A stretch of DNA of 64,000 nt from Alistipes indistinctus YIT 12060 (GCF_025144995.1 NZ_CP102250.1:1674001-1738000); one strand, 5' to 3'; shown: positions 33,005-42,507, counted from the first letter of the stretch. Numbers and translations: made by a program. The notes: generated from the sequence alone by a model not told the origin.

Positions 33005-35092
33005 ATGAATACAGAAATCTACATTACCAAGCGCGACGGGAAGCGCGAAGCATTCTCGATCGACAAAATCAAAAGCGCCGTTGCCAAAGCTTTTCTTTCA
33101 GTAGGCAGTTTCGCCACGCAGGAGACGATGACCGGCGTCCTCTCGCGGCTCAACATCTCGAACGGCATGACCGTCGAGGAGATCCAGAACCAGGTCGAAG
33201 TGGCGTTGATGGCGGAACAGTATTTCAGCGTGGCCAAATCATTCATGATCTACCGCCAAAAACGTTTCGAAGACCGGGAAGTACGCGACAAGCTCCGTTT
33301 CCTGATCGACTACTGCAACGCGACGAACCCGGCTACCGGCAGCAAATACGACGCGAATGCGAACGTAGAGAACAAGAACATCGCCACGCTGATCGGCGAA
33401 CTCCCCAAGTCGAACTTCATCCGCCTGAACCGCAAGCTGCTGACCGACAAAATCAAGCAAATGTACGGCAAAGAGGTGTCGGACAAGTACCTCGACCTGC
33501 TGAACCGTCATTTCATCTACAAAAACGACGAGACGAGCCTCGCAAACTACTGTGCGAGCATCACGATGTACCCGTGGCTGCTGAGCGGCACGCTGTCGAT
33601 CGGCGGCAACTCGACACGCCCGACCAACCTCAAATCGTTCTGCGGCGGCTTCATCAACATGGTTTTCATGGTTTCGAGCATGCTCAGCGGCGCCTGCGCG
33701 ACTCCGGAATTTTTAATGTACCTGAACTACTTCATCGGGAAGGAGTACGGAAACGACTATTTCCTGCGGGCCGACAAGGTGGTCGACCTCTCGAAAAAAC
33801 AGCGTACGCTCGACAAGGTAATCACCGACTGTTTCGAACAGATCGTCTACTCGATCAACCAACCCACCGGCGCACGCAATTTCCAGGCGGTCTTCTGGAA
33901 CATCGCCTATTACGACAAATACTATTTCGAAAGCCTGTTCGGCAATTTCGTTTTCCCGGACGGGGACAAACCCGACTGGGATTCGCTCGACTGGCTCCAG
34001 CAGCGCTTCATGCGGTGGTTCAACGCCGAGCGCACCAAAGCCGTGCTCACCTTCCCGGTCGAGACGATGGCGTTGCTGTCGAAAGACGGCGACGTACTGG
34101 ACAAAGAATACGGAAACATCACCGCCAGAATGTATGCGGAAGGACATTCGTTCTTCACCTACATGAGCGACAACGCCGACTCGCTGAGCAGCTGCTGCCG
34201 CCTGCGAAACGAGATTCAAGACAACGGTTTCAGCTATACGCTCGGCGCCGGTGGCGTTTCGACCGGATCGAAAAGCGTGCTGACGATCAACCTCAACCGC
34301 TGTATCCAACATGCGGCCAACGCCGGCCTGCCGCACCTCTCGTTCCTCGAAGGGGTGGTGGACCTGGTACACAAGGTGCAAATGGCCTATAACGAAAACC
34401 TCAAAGATCTTTACAACAAAGGGATGCTGCCGCTGTTCAACGCAGGCTACATCAACATGGACCGCCAATACCTGACCATCGGCGTGAACGGACTGGTAGA
34501 GGCCGCCGAAGCGCTCGGCATCGAGATCAACGACAACCCGCGCTATACGGCTTTCGTACAGGAGGTACTCGGGCTGATCGAACGGTATAACAAGAAATAC
34601 CGAAGCAAGGAGGTGATGTTCAACTGCGAAATGATCCCGGCCGAAAACGTCGGCGTGAAACATGCGAAATGGGATCGCGAAGACGGCTACGTCGTACCGC
34701 GCGACTGCTACAACAGCTATTTTTACCGCGTCGAAGATGCGTCGTTGAATGTAATCGACAAATTCCGGCTGCACGGCCGCAAATACATCGAACACCTGAC
34801 CGGCGGTTCAGCGTTGCACATGAACCTCGAAGAGCACCTGAGCCAGGAGCAGTACCGCCAGTTGTTGCGCGTAGCCGCGCAGGAGGGCTGCAACTATTTC
34901 ACCTTCAACATTCCCAATACGGTCTGCAACGACTGCGGCCATATCGACAAACGTTACCTCAAGGCATGCCCCGAATGCCAGAGCAAGAACGTCGATTACC
35001 TGACGCGCGTGATCGGCTATATGAAGCGGGTCAGCAATTTCTCGCAAAGCCGTCAGGTGGAGGCAGCCAAACGTTACTACGGCCATGCTTAA
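33005..35092 (+). CDS. nrdD: Anaerobic ribonucleoside-triphosphate reductase (class III)
   Basis: 695 residues from ATG 33005; the frame opens earlier at 32951 but the extra 18 residues lie upstream of the ATP-cone and look non-native. An ATP-cone (KRDGKREAFSIDKI, about 6-19) senses ATP/dATP. The catalytic body includes SCCRLRNE near 397-404. A C-terminal zinc site uses Cys 641, 644, 655 and 658, and the glycyl radical sits in RVIGYMKR at about Gly671. It makes deoxyribonucleotides without oxygen. It is placed after a cobalamin riboswitch, and nrdG overlaps its end by 8 bp. Confidence 0.95.
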   Translation: MNTEIYITKRDGKREAFSIDKIKSAVAKAFLSVGSFATQETMTGVLSRLNISNGMTVEEIQNQVEVALMAEQYFSVAKSFMIYRQKRFEDREVRDKLRFLIDYCNATNPATGSKYDANANVENKNIATLIGELPKSNFIRLNRKLLTDKIKQMYGKEVSDKYLDLLNRHFIYKNDETSLANYCASITMYPWLLSGTLSIGGNSTRPTNLKSFCGGFINMVFMVSSMLSGACATPEFLMYLNYFIGKEYGNDYFLRADKVVDLSKKQRTLDKVITDCFEQIVYSINQPTGARNFQAVFWNIAYYDKYYFESLFGNFVFPDGDKPDWDSLDWLQQRFMRWFNAERTKAVLTFPVETMALLSKDGDVLDKEYGNITARMYAEGHSFFTYMSDNADSLSSCCRLRNEIQDNGFSYTLGAGGVSTGSKSVLTINLNRCIQHAANAGLPHLSFLEGVVDLVHKVQMAYNENLKDLYNKGMLPLFNAGYINMDRQYLTIGVNGLVEAAEALGIEINDNPRYTAFVQEVLGLIERYNKKYRSKEVMFNCEMIPAENVGVKHAKWDREDGYVVPRDCYNSYFYRVEDASLNVIDKFRLHGRKYIEHLTGGSALHMNLEEHLSQEQYRQLLRVAAQEGCNYFTFNIPNTVCNDCGHIDKRYLKACPECQSKNVDYLTRVIGYMKRVSNFSQSRQVEAAKRYYGHA

Positions 35093-35555
35093 ATACGCCG
35101 GTTACGACATCGTCTTCCAGGAGATTCCCGACGAGGTAACCCTCGCGATTTCGCTGACGAACTGTCCGAACCGCTGTCCGGGATGCCACAGTCCGCAGCT
35201 GAGGGACGACACCGGCGAGCCGCTCACCGAGGAGGTATTGGAAGCGCTGCTCGAGAAATACCGCGGTGCGGTCACCTGCGTCTGCCTGATGGGGGGCGAC
35301 GGAGACCCGGCCGGTATAAAGCGCATCGCCAGGTTCCTGCATACGCAGCGGACAACGCCGGTCAAGGTCGGTTGGTATTCGGGCCGGAGCGAACTCCCCG
35401 AAGGCTTCTCCACCGAGGGCATCGAATACCTCAAGCTCGGTCCGTACATCGAAAAGCTCGGAGGCCTGCGCGCACCGACGACAAACCAACGGCTTTACAA
35501 AGTGGATCCCGGCGGAAGCTTGCGGGACATCACCCACCGCTTCCGAAGACAATGA
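35085..35555 (+). CDS. nrdG: Anaerobic ribonucleotide reductase activating protein (radical SAM)
   Basis: 156 residues. The radical-SAM cysteines are C27, C31 and C34 in CPNRCPGC, binding the 4Fe-4S cluster that cleaves S-adenosylmethionine to install the glycyl radical on NrdD. Length and the early motif position fit the Bacteroidota short NrdG. It overlaps nrdD by 8 bp and is followed by a terminator at 35626-35660, making a two-gene operon under the B12 riboswitch. Confidence 0.94.
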   Translation: MLKYAGYDIVFQEIPDEVTLAISLTNCPNRCPGCHSPQLRDDTGEPLTEEVLEALLEKYRGAVTCVCLMGGDGDPAGIKRIARFLHTQRTTPVKVGWYSGRSELPEGFSTEGIEYLKLGPYIEKLGGLRAPTTNQRLYKVDPGGSLRDITHRFRRQ

Positions 35556-35625
35556 TCCCTCGCCGCTTTATAACCCGGCAGCAAAAAACCGTAACATCTG
35601 ACTTTACACACGATTACACTGCGAG

Positions 35626-35660
35626 AATCTCCCGGGCCCGTAAAGTCCCGGGAGATTTTT
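35626..35660 (+). terminator. Terminator of nrdDG
   Basis: Arms aatctcccggg (35626-35636) and cccgggagatt (35647-35657), then a T-run. Confidence 0.85.
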
Positions 35661-35748
35661 ACATATTATTTCCTTATATTCGCAAACGATGCTCCCCCGG
35701 TCATTTTTCGATATTCATTCATCCGAACTCAAACCTCTTTGACAGACC

Positions 35749-37251
35749 ATGACAAAAAGATTCCTGCCATTGCTTGCATTTTTGGCTCTTGCGGGTTGCT
35801 CCGGGCCTAACAACAAAGCCGAAATCAAACTGGCTACCCCGTCGCCCCAACAGATCGATTTCATGAACAACGAAATCGGCGCATTTTTTCATTTTACGAC
35901 CAACACCTTTACCGGAGCCGAGCACGGCGACGGTACGGCTACGCCGGCCGATTTCAACCCGACGAAACTGGATGTCGACCAGTGGATGGAAGCGGCCAAA
36001 AGCCTCGGTGCGAAATATGCCGTACTGACGGCACGCCACGAAGACGGTTTCTGCCTGTGGCCCACAAAGACCACTGAATACTGCGTACGCAACTCACCGT
36101 GGAAAAACGGCCGGGGCGACGTCGTCAAAGAGTTCGTCGAGGCGTGCCGCCGCCACGGGATCAAACCCGGACTCTATTTCTCCCCGAACTACAACGGACA
36201 CGAAATATTCCAACCCAAGGACCGGCCAGTCGAGTGGGGGAAAGTGTGGGACAGTATCACGAATCTGCGCTGGCAGGATTCGGCATTCGTCCAAAAATAC
36301 CGCCAGCTGGAAGTGGACCAGATCACCGAACTGCTGACCGACTACGGTCCCATCTACCAGATATGGATGGACCACTGGAGTGAAAAGAAAAACTGTCCGG
36401 CCGTTACCGCCGCGATCCGGAAATTACAGCCCGAATGCATCCTTACCGGCCCCGATGTCCGCTCACCGGGCAATGAAAAGGGCACGGTCGTTTATCCTTC
36501 CTGGAATCCTGTCTATACGATGGACAGCACGAACAATTCACGGGCTGCGGAACGGGTCGACGAACCCGAAGGCCCCAACGAATACGGTTTGCTGGAGACC
36601 TACAAGATCGTCGGTCACCCGAACGGCCAGTTCTGGCGTAGCCTGGAGGCTCCGACGGCCGACATGTTCAACCACGGCGGCTGGTTCTGGCACGGGCCGC
36701 AGCTCCCGATGCCGATGGACGACCGGATCGAAAATTACTACCGCTCGGTCGGCCTCGGCGCCAACCTGATCATCAACCTGCCCCCCGACAAGCAGGGACT
36801 GATTCCCGCCGAAACGGTAGCCGATGCGAAAGCATGGGGCGATACGATCCGCAAACTGTTCTACGGGCCTTTCATCGCCGAAACCGAAACCGCACAACCG
36901 GGCAGTGAAGTGGAACTCACCTGGGAAAAGCCGTGCAGGATCGACCATGTGATGCTGATGGAAAACATTGCCAACGGACAAAAAGTTGCCAATTACACGC
37001 TCGAAGCGTTCGTGGACGGCAAATGGCAGGCCGTTGTCCCGGCCAACCGGTTCAAATACTGCCCCGAGGGCTATAACGCCTCGCCCGGTTTCGAGACGAT
37101 CGGACATAAAAAGATCGACCGGATCGTACCCGTCGTGACCGACAAACTGCGTTTCCGCTGTACGAAAGCCGCGGCAGAACCGGTCGAAATTGCCAAATTC
37201 GCCGTATGGAACGTAGGGGAAGCAAATCCCACCCAAACGGCAAACCGTTAA
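35749..37251 (+). CDS. GH29 alpha-L-fucosidase (lipoprotein)
   Basis: 500 residues. Lipobox LAGC (Cys17) predicts a lipid-anchored enzyme. Family motifs: GAFFHFTTNTF near 44-54, KYAVLTARHEDGFCLWP near 89-105, and YGPIYQIWMD with the nucleophile Asp at about 208. The C-terminal 100 residues form a beta-sandwich. GH29 retaining enzymes remove alpha-linked fucose from host glycans or plant polysaccharides; the 1,2-, 1,3- or 1,4-linkage preference cannot be told by eye. It stands alone with a terminator at 37341-37378 and no SusCD pair. Confidence 0.9.
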   Translation: MTKRFLPLLAFLALAGCSGPNNKAEIKLATPSPQQIDFMNNEIGAFFHFTTNTFTGAEHGDGTATPADFNPTKLDVDQWMEAAKSLGAKYAVLTARHEDGFCLWPTKTTEYCVRNSPWKNGRGDVVKEFVEACRRHGIKPGLYFSPNYNGHEIFQPKDRPVEWGKVWDSITNLRWQDSAFVQKYRQLEVDQITELLTDYGPIYQIWMDHWSEKKNCPAVTAAIRKLQPECILTGPDVRSPGNEKGTVVYPSWNPVYTMDSTNNSRAAERVDEPEGPNEYGLLETYKIVGHPNGQFWRSLEAPTADMFNHGGWFWHGPQLPMPMDDRIENYYRSVGLGANLIINLPPDKQGLIPAETVADAKAWGDTIRKLFYGPFIAETETAQPGSEVELTWEKPCRIDHVMLMENIANGQKVANYTLEAFVDGKWQAVVPANRFKYCPEGYNASPGFETIGHKKIDRIVPVVTDKLRFRCTKAAAEPVEIAKFAVWNVGEANPTQTANR

Positions 37252-37340
37252 GAGGCAAAATGAACGCACACACGTACCCGTTTTTCGACACAACCGCTTC
37301 GACACGGCGATAACCGGTCGACAACCATTCGGTTCCATGC

Positions 37341-37378
37341 CAAAAGCAGCCCCCCTAAAAGGCTGCTTTTGCTTTTAT
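37341..37378 (+). terminator. Terminator of the GH29 gene
   Basis: Arms caaaagcagcc (37341-37351) and ggctgcttttg (37361-37371), then a T-rich tail. Confidence 0.85.
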
Positions 37379-37422
37379 TTCAGCAACCGATCCGGAGTCA
37401 GACACCCGAAGCGGAAAAACAG

Positions 37423-37430
37423 TACTTTTG
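37423..37430 (+). promoter_or_regulatory. Putative -7 element of the EamA gene
   Basis: TACTTTTG matches TAnnTTTG about 105 bp upstream of the likely ATG at 37535. No clear TTG at -33. Confidence 0.45.
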
Positions 37431-37534
37431 CACAGGGATATGTACAAAAATGGGATTTCTCCGTACACCCGGAAAATTTTAAAAAATTCAGGGGATCAGA
37501 GGAATCCCAATTAAAGAATTTAAACAGATCGTCT

Positions 37535-38527
37535 ATGCAGTCGAAAAGGATGTATACCGGCCATCTGGCCATGCTCGGGGCCAACCTGCTCTGGGGTGTC
37601 ATGTCGCCCATGTCGAAAGCCGTATTGCAAAGCGGTCTGGTCGGTCCGCTGTCGCTCACCACTTTGCGGATGGTCGGCGCCGCGGCAGCGTTCTGGATCC
37701 TGTCGCTGTTTACCCGCCGCGAACATGTCACCCCGCATGACCTGGCCCTGCTCTTTTTCGCATCGTTGTTCGGGGTCACGCTGAACCAGGGGTTCTTTAT
37801 CACCGGCGTGTCGCTGACCTCGCCGATCGACGCATCGGTCGTCACGACAACCACGCCGATCATTACGATGATCCTTGCCGCGCTCTACCTCAAAGAGCCC
37901 ATCACCTCGAAAAAGGTGATGGGTATCTTCATGGGAGCCGTCGGCGCGCTGATCCTGATTCTCAGCGCCGATGCCGCCCACACAGGGGAGAATGCCGGCG
38001 GCATGACAGGCAATATCCTCTGCCTGATGGCCGAACTCTGTTTCGCGACCTATTGCGTCGTCTTCAAAGACCTGATCGGGCGCTATTCGCCCGTGACACT
38101 GATGAAATGGATGTTTACCTATGCGGCGATCTGCTGTATTCCCTTCTCGTACAACGGCCTCGCATCGATAAACTTCACGACTCTCCCGACAGCCGTTTAC
38201 GCCGATCTGGCCTTTATCGTTTTCGGCGCGACCTTCCTCTCGTACCTGCTGGTACCCATCGGACAACACCGGCTTCGCCCGACGCTCGTCACGATGTATT
38301 GCTATTTGCAACCCATCGTCGCATCGATGCTCGCCGTACTGTGGGGAATGGACCGGTTCACGCCGACCAAGGGAGCGGCGATCCTGCTGGTTTTCGTGGG
38401 AGTCTACCTGGTCAACCGCAGTAAATCGCGGGCCCAGATGGAAGCCGAAGCGCTCGAAGCCGCACGCCGTACCGCTCCGGATGCGCCTGCTATGCCCGAC
38501 GTTCCGGAAAGTTCCGGACGCTCCTGA
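37535..38527 (+). CDS. EamA/DMT-family transporter
   Basis: 330 residues from ATG 37535. The frame is open upstream to 37337, but that stretch runs through the GH29 terminator and the putative promoter, so the later start is chosen. Ten hydrophobic helices in two EamA repeats are visible (GANLLWGVMSPMSKAVL near 15-31; LCLMAELCFATYCVVFKDL near 165-183). DMT exporters move metabolites, amino acids or nucleotide sugars; the substrate is unknown. The C-terminal 35 residues are charged and cytoplasmic. It is monocistronic and convergent with the GT90 gene. Confidence 0.85.
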   Translation: MQSKRMYTGHLAMLGANLLWGVMSPMSKAVLQSGLVGPLSLTTLRMVGAAAAFWILSLFTRREHVTPHDLALLFFASLFGVTLNQGFFITGVSLTSPIDASVVTTTTPIITMILAALYLKEPITSKKVMGIFMGAVGALILILSADAAHTGENAGGMTGNILCLMAELCFATYCVVFKDLIGRYSPVTLMKWMFTYAAICCIPFSYNGLASINFTTLPTAVYADLAFIVFGATFLSYLLVPIGQHRLRPTLVTMYCYLQPIVASMLAVLWGMDRFTPTKGAAILLVFVGVYLVNRSKSRAQMEAEALEAARRTAPDAPAMPDVPESSGRS

Positions 38528-38604
38528 AAAACGCCCGCCTCGAAAACGCCTGACAAACAATTGCAGTAACCGGATAAATATATCCGTGTCCGCCCGGAAC
38601 CGGA

Positions 38605-39588
38605 TTATGGCAATTGCCCCGTACAGCGGAAATATTTCTGCATAACCAACAACGAGATCAGCCGTTCCCGCTTTTTATCGCGGAACTGTGAAATGTATTC
38701 GTGGGCATGGCGGGCGATCGCCTCCGCTTCTTCCGGATGATCGATATAGTATTGCAGCCGCTGCGGCAGGTCCGAATAGTCGCTTTTGATCTCGATATAG
38801 TGGTAATTGGGGATCAGCGTCCCTTCCATAAACCAGGTTTCATAGGTCGGACGGGGCATTACCGCCACCGAATTGGTCGACATCACCCATTTGAGACTCG
38901 TCGACACGTCGATACCTTCCAGCGTAAGGATGAACTTATAAACGAGATGCTCGAACAGCGTAATCTTTCCCTTACTCCACTCTTTGGGAAATTCGGGCAA
39001 CGCCGAGATAATGCCCACATCGCACATCGGATGGTCGAAATACTGTTCGACGAAACGGATCCGGTGCGGTTTATAATTGATGTCCAACCGGAAAATAGCC
39101 TTATCCATTTTGTCCCGGAACGGGATCCGGTCGGTAATGAAATTGAAATGCCGCACTTTTTCCATGTTCAGGATCACCGAATTGGTATTTTCTCCATGAA
39201 TCGGACGGCTTTTGACGATCGAGGGTACTCCCGGAACCTGCGTCACATCCCCGAACACATAATTCCAGTACAGGGAATCGCTGAACCACCTTGTAAACTC
39301 ATAACTATCGAAGAAATAAACCGATCCCGCATCCCCGAACTTGTGGTCCGCGAGCCTGTGGGACGAAACCGGATCGATCGGAACGATACCCTGCATCTTA
39401 TTGTAATAATCGACACGGCGCAGGATATACTCCTTGTCAGGTCGCTTTTCCAACTCCGCCAAAACCTTCTGCAGCCGGTTGCGGAGCAATACTTTGGGAG
39501 TGATATACCGCACGAAATTCTTACTGTAATAGGCCAGCCTGTTATTCGTGCCCTTGTGCAAACGCGACAAAATCATTCTTTTATACAA
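38605..39588 (-). CDS. GT90-like (CAP10/LpsA) glycosyltransferase
   Basis: 327 residues, cytoplasmic, no signal peptide. The C-terminal half carries the CAP10-like pattern LEGIDVSTSLKWVMSTNSV (about 225-243) followed by acidic and aromatic residues (NYHYIEIKSDYSDL) that bind a sugar nucleotide. Bacterial members such as LpsA transfer sugars onto lipooligosaccharide core, so an envelope glycan role is likely. A putative -7 element TATCTTTG (minus strand, 39613-39606) lies 18 bp before the start. It is divergent from the outer-membrane barrel gene. Confidence 0.78.
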   Translation of the reverse strand: MYKRMILSRLHKGTNNRLAYYSKNFVRYITPKVLLRNRLQKVLAELEKRPDKEYILRRVDYYNKMQGIVPIDPVSSHRLADHKFGDAGSVYFFDSYEFTRWFSDSLYWNYVFGDVTQVPGVPSIVKSRPIHGENTNSVILNMEKVRHFNFITDRIPFRDKMDKAIFRLDINYKPHRIRFVEQYFDHPMCDVGIISALPEFPKEWSKGKITLFEHLVYKFILTLEGIDVSTSLKWVMSTNSVAVMPRPTYETWFMEGTLIPNYHYIEIKSDYSDLPQRLQYYIDHPEEAEAIARHAHEYISQFRDKKRERLISLLVMQKYFRCTGQLP

Positions 39589-39704
39589 ATTAACGGATTG
39601 TGTCCCAAAGATACGAAAAAGCTCGTTTCTTCCGTTTGTTCAACAACTTCCCAGGGTAAAAAAGAATAATCCACACGAAGAATGTAAACCGACACAGGGG
39701 CGAA

Positions 39705-39750
39705 CAATATTGGTTTCCCTTTTGTTTGTTCGAAAGGGAAACCAATATTG
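39705..39750 (+). promoter_or_regulatory. Perfect 18-bp inverted repeat in the leader of the barrel gene
   Basis: Arms 39705-39722 and 39733-39750 (starting caatattggtttccc) are exact complements with a 10-base loop, 25 bp upstream of the ATG at 39776. There is no T-run after it, so it is not a standard terminator; it could be an RNA structure in the leader or a protein-binding site. Confidence 0.6.
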
Positions 39751-39775
39751 CACCATCACGCTAATATTTAAAATC

Positions 39776-42163
39776 ATGGTTTTGAGCCGGCAATTCGCAG
39801 CGATTCTCTTCGTTTGGCCTCTTTTTGGGGAAGTTATCTATGCCCAGTCACATACTCTGAAAGGGAGTGTCGTGGATGAACTCCGCCGGCCCGTTACGGC
39901 CGTCTCGTGTGTGTTGCGGAGTTCTACGGACAGTCTGTTTGTTCAAAGTACACTGAGTGACGAAAACGGGGATTTTATCTTTGCCGATATCGGGAACGGA
40001 GCATATACGCTCTACTTGAACCACATGAGTTATAAGCTCCAAACCATATCGGTTGAAATTAACAATCAGGATCAAATATTCGAGCAACCGTATACGCTGC
40101 AACAGCAGGAGAACCTGATTGATGAAGTGGTCGTTACGGCTGAACGCCCGACAGTAAAACTGGTTGATCAAAAACTCGTTTATGACGTAACCGTTTTGAA
40201 AGACAATAAAATTATCTCCAATGCTTTTGATTTGCTCCGCCATATACCCAATCTGGTCGGCAGCGGGGACGATTTGAAACTGGTCGGATCCTCCAATTAT
40301 GCAATCTTAATCGATGGTAAACCGTCCTCCCTGACGAAGGGACAAATGATCCAAACTCTCAAAACAATGTCCGCGTCCAGAGTCGCCGATGTCGAGATTA
40401 TGTACAGCGCGCCACCCCAGTACAATGTCCAGGGGGCGGCAATCAATATCGTATTAAAGAACGACGCACAATCTCCCGAAACTCCGCCACTGCAAGGAGA
40501 AGTTGCGGCGGAATATACTCAGGGGCATTATCCGGGTTATGGGATACGGGCCAATCTTTTTTATAACAAATCCTCTTACAAAGTAGATTTAACAGTCGGA
40601 GCAAAAACATCAAAAGAATGGAACCGCAACAAAATGGACGCCGTACACCAATTGCAAGAGAATCGGTATGATATTTCGCTGGACGATGAACGGATCTATA
40701 AGTTTTCCGACCTTGACTTAAGATTAAATGTTCTCCGGACATTGAGCAGGGGAAGTACGTTGTCTTTGACTTATACGGGAAATCTGAATCGGAGAACCGG
40801 ATACCAGGCTTCAAACTCCGTTTTCATTGAAAATTCGGATTTATACGAACATGTAAAATCACGGGTAGATAAAGAAATCGATACCGATTTTCACAATATA
40901 CGGTTCGATTACTCCTCTTCCAAACGCCTTTCCCTCGGTGTTGAATATACGCTGTTTCACGACCCCACAAAAGAGCTTTATAAAGAATTTGACACGGAAT
41001 ATCAGAGCATAGTAACTGAGTACCGGACCAAAACGAAACAGAATATCAATAAGATATTGGTTTACCTGAATCACGAGCTGAGTTTGGGAAAGGATTGGAA
41101 ACTGAATTATGGAATAAAGGCGAGTTACTCCGCGAATCGCAACAACTACGATTATTTCAAGGTTGTTTCAGCAACTTCCCCGGACTCAATCAGCCATATT
41201 AAACAACAAGAGGACAACTATTCAGCTTATGTCGGTTTTTCTAAAAAGATAAATGACAAGCTATCGGCCCAAGCTTCTCTTTCCGGAGGATTTTACCGGG
41301 GGACCATTGACTACGGAGATCGCGAACAGACCTTGTGGAGTGATTTTCAGCTATTCGTTAACGCCAATTTAGCATATGTCCCTTCGCCCAAACATACGCT
41401 GCAGCTCTCTTTTTCGTCAGAGATACAGTATCCGCCATATTGGGCCCTCAGCAACAACGGTTTCCGCTTAAATACCTATACGATCCTATTGGGGAATCCT
41501 TCCCTGAAGTTTGCCCGGAAATATAATGCCCAACTCGTGTATGTAATTAATCAAAAATATACACTGATGGCCTATAATAGTTATGTCCCCAATTACTTTA
41601 CCCAGGTGCCTTATCAATCACAGGACGCTCTTCAAAATATCATTCAAATGGTCAACCTGGATTATCAAAATATCTACGGTATTGTCGGAATCGTTCCTTT
41701 CCGCGTAAAAAAATTCTTGGAAAGTCAGCTAACCGTCAACTTTTTCAGGCAGACTGACAAGGATAACGATTTCCACGGGTTACGATTCAGGAACTCCCAC
41801 AATTCGTTCATAATTCAGCTGGATAACACCTTTAACATCTCTTCGAAGCCCGATATCAAGGGAGAACTTTCGGGATATTATATCTCGGGCGGCATCCAGG
41901 GAATTTATGATATTGAGCATTTTTACAGTATCGCAGCGGGGATAAAATGGCAAACGAACAATAAACGAATCGAGGTCGGAGCAAAGGTCGATGATATTTT
42001 CCGGACAACAAATGTCACCTTGAGAACCAATTATCAAAATCAGAATATAAAAATGCGGGATTATGCCGATACTCCATTTTTCAGGTTCAATGTCTCCTAC
42101 CGTTTTGGAAATTATTCGGGCAAAGAAAAATCGACTGTCGACAAATCGAGATTCGGCAGATAA
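39776..42163 (+). CDS. Outer-membrane beta-barrel receptor-like protein with carboxypeptidase-like N-domain
   Basis: 795 residues from ATG 39776 (MVLSRQFAAILF), which gives a signal peptide cleaved after IYAQ; the frame is open upstream from 39548 but runs through a perfect hairpin. Residues 28-115 are a carboxypeptidase-regulatory-like domain (LKGSVVDELRRPVTAVSC). A plug-like region follows (EVVVTAERPTVKLVDQKL, then IDGKPSS), then a long barrel ending in alternating strands (FFRFNVSYRFGNY). This is the OMP_b-brl_3 group rather than SusC; it is thought to be TonB-linked, but the ligand is unknown. Base use is visibly more AT-rich than in its neighbours, suggesting recent transfer. Confidence 0.82.
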   Translation: MVLSRQFAAILFVWPLFGEVIYAQSHTLKGSVVDELRRPVTAVSCVLRSSTDSLFVQSTLSDENGDFIFADIGNGAYTLYLNHMSYKLQTISVEINNQDQIFEQPYTLQQQENLIDEVVVTAERPTVKLVDQKLVYDVTVLKDNKIISNAFDLLRHIPNLVGSGDDLKLVGSSNYAILIDGKPSSLTKGQMIQTLKTMSASRVADVEIMYSAPPQYNVQGAAINIVLKNDAQSPETPPLQGEVAAEYTQGHYPGYGIRANLFYNKSSYKVDLTVGAKTSKEWNRNKMDAVHQLQENRYDISLDDERIYKFSDLDLRLNVLRTLSRGSTLSLTYTGNLNRRTGYQASNSVFIENSDLYEHVKSRVDKEIDTDFHNIRFDYSSSKRLSLGVEYTLFHDPTKELYKEFDTEYQSIVTEYRTKTKQNINKILVYLNHELSLGKDWKLNYGIKASYSANRNNYDYFKVVSATSPDSISHIKQQEDNYSAYVGFSKKINDKLSAQASLSGGFYRGTIDYGDREQTLWSDFQLFVNANLAYVPSPKHTLQLSFSSEIQYPPYWALSNNGFRLNTYTILLGNPSLKFARKYNAQLVYVINQKYTLMAYNSYVPNYFTQVPYQSQDALQNIIQMVNLDYQNIYGIVGIVPFRVKKFLESQLTVNFFRQTDKDNDFHGLRFRNSHNSFIIQLDNTFNISSKPDIKGELSGYYISGGIQGIYDIEHFYSIAAGIKWQTNNKRIEVGAKVDDIFRTTNVTLRTNYQNQNIKMRDYADTPFFRFNVSYRFGNYSGKEKSTVDKSRFGR

Positions 42164-42175
42164 TCGAATCCAGAA

Positions 42176-42213
42176 ATAAAGCGGCTGACTCTAAGAGTCA
42201 GCCGCTTTATTTA
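42176..42213 (+). terminator. Terminator of the barrel gene
   Basis: Perfect palindrome ataaagcggctgactct / agagtcagccgctttat (42176-42210) followed by TTTA. Confidence 0.8.
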
Positions 42214-42220
42214 CGATAGT

Positions 42221-42294
42221 CGGGGTGACAAGATTCGAACTTGCGACCACTCGCCCCCCAGACGAGTACTCTAACCGGGCTGAGCTACACCCCG
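42221..42294 (-). tRNA. tRNA-Pro (anticodon GGG)
   Basis: On the minus strand the acceptor stem CGGGGTG pairs with CACCCCG, the D-arm contains GCTCAG...GAGT, the anticodon loop is CTGGGGG with anticodon GGG, and the T-arm carries GTTCGAATC. CCA is not encoded directly after the discriminator. It decodes CCC and CCU proline codons. Its 3' end faces the AT-rich barrel gene. Confidence 0.95.
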
Positions 42295-42310
42295 AGCGAC
42301 TAAAGTGGTG

Positions 42311-42340
42311 CAAAGCTACACGTTTTATTTAAAATCTCAA
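42311..42340 (-). promoter_or_regulatory. Promoter of tRNA-Pro
   Basis: Minus strand TTG (42340-42338), 19 bp, TAGCTTTG (42318-42311): an ideal Bacteroidota promoter ending 17 bp before the tRNA. Nothing further was seen in the rest of the gap to 42507. Confidence 0.75.
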
Positions 42341-42507
42341 AATTTCGAGCGGGATTATTTTGTTTTCGTCGACGGTTACGCCCTCAGCATCTGATTCGGC
42401 CGCAGAATCCGCGCCGTCCCTTTTCATCCGCTTCATAACCTTCCCGCATTTTGCGGCCGACCGGAGGAGAACCGATCGAGCAAACCGGTAAATCCTTATC
42501 AACAGAA

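Noticed and set aside
39705-39750. Invertible promoter element of the phase-variation type
   Set aside because: The inverted repeats are only 10 bp apart, too close for a flippable promoter, and no recombinase gene is near.
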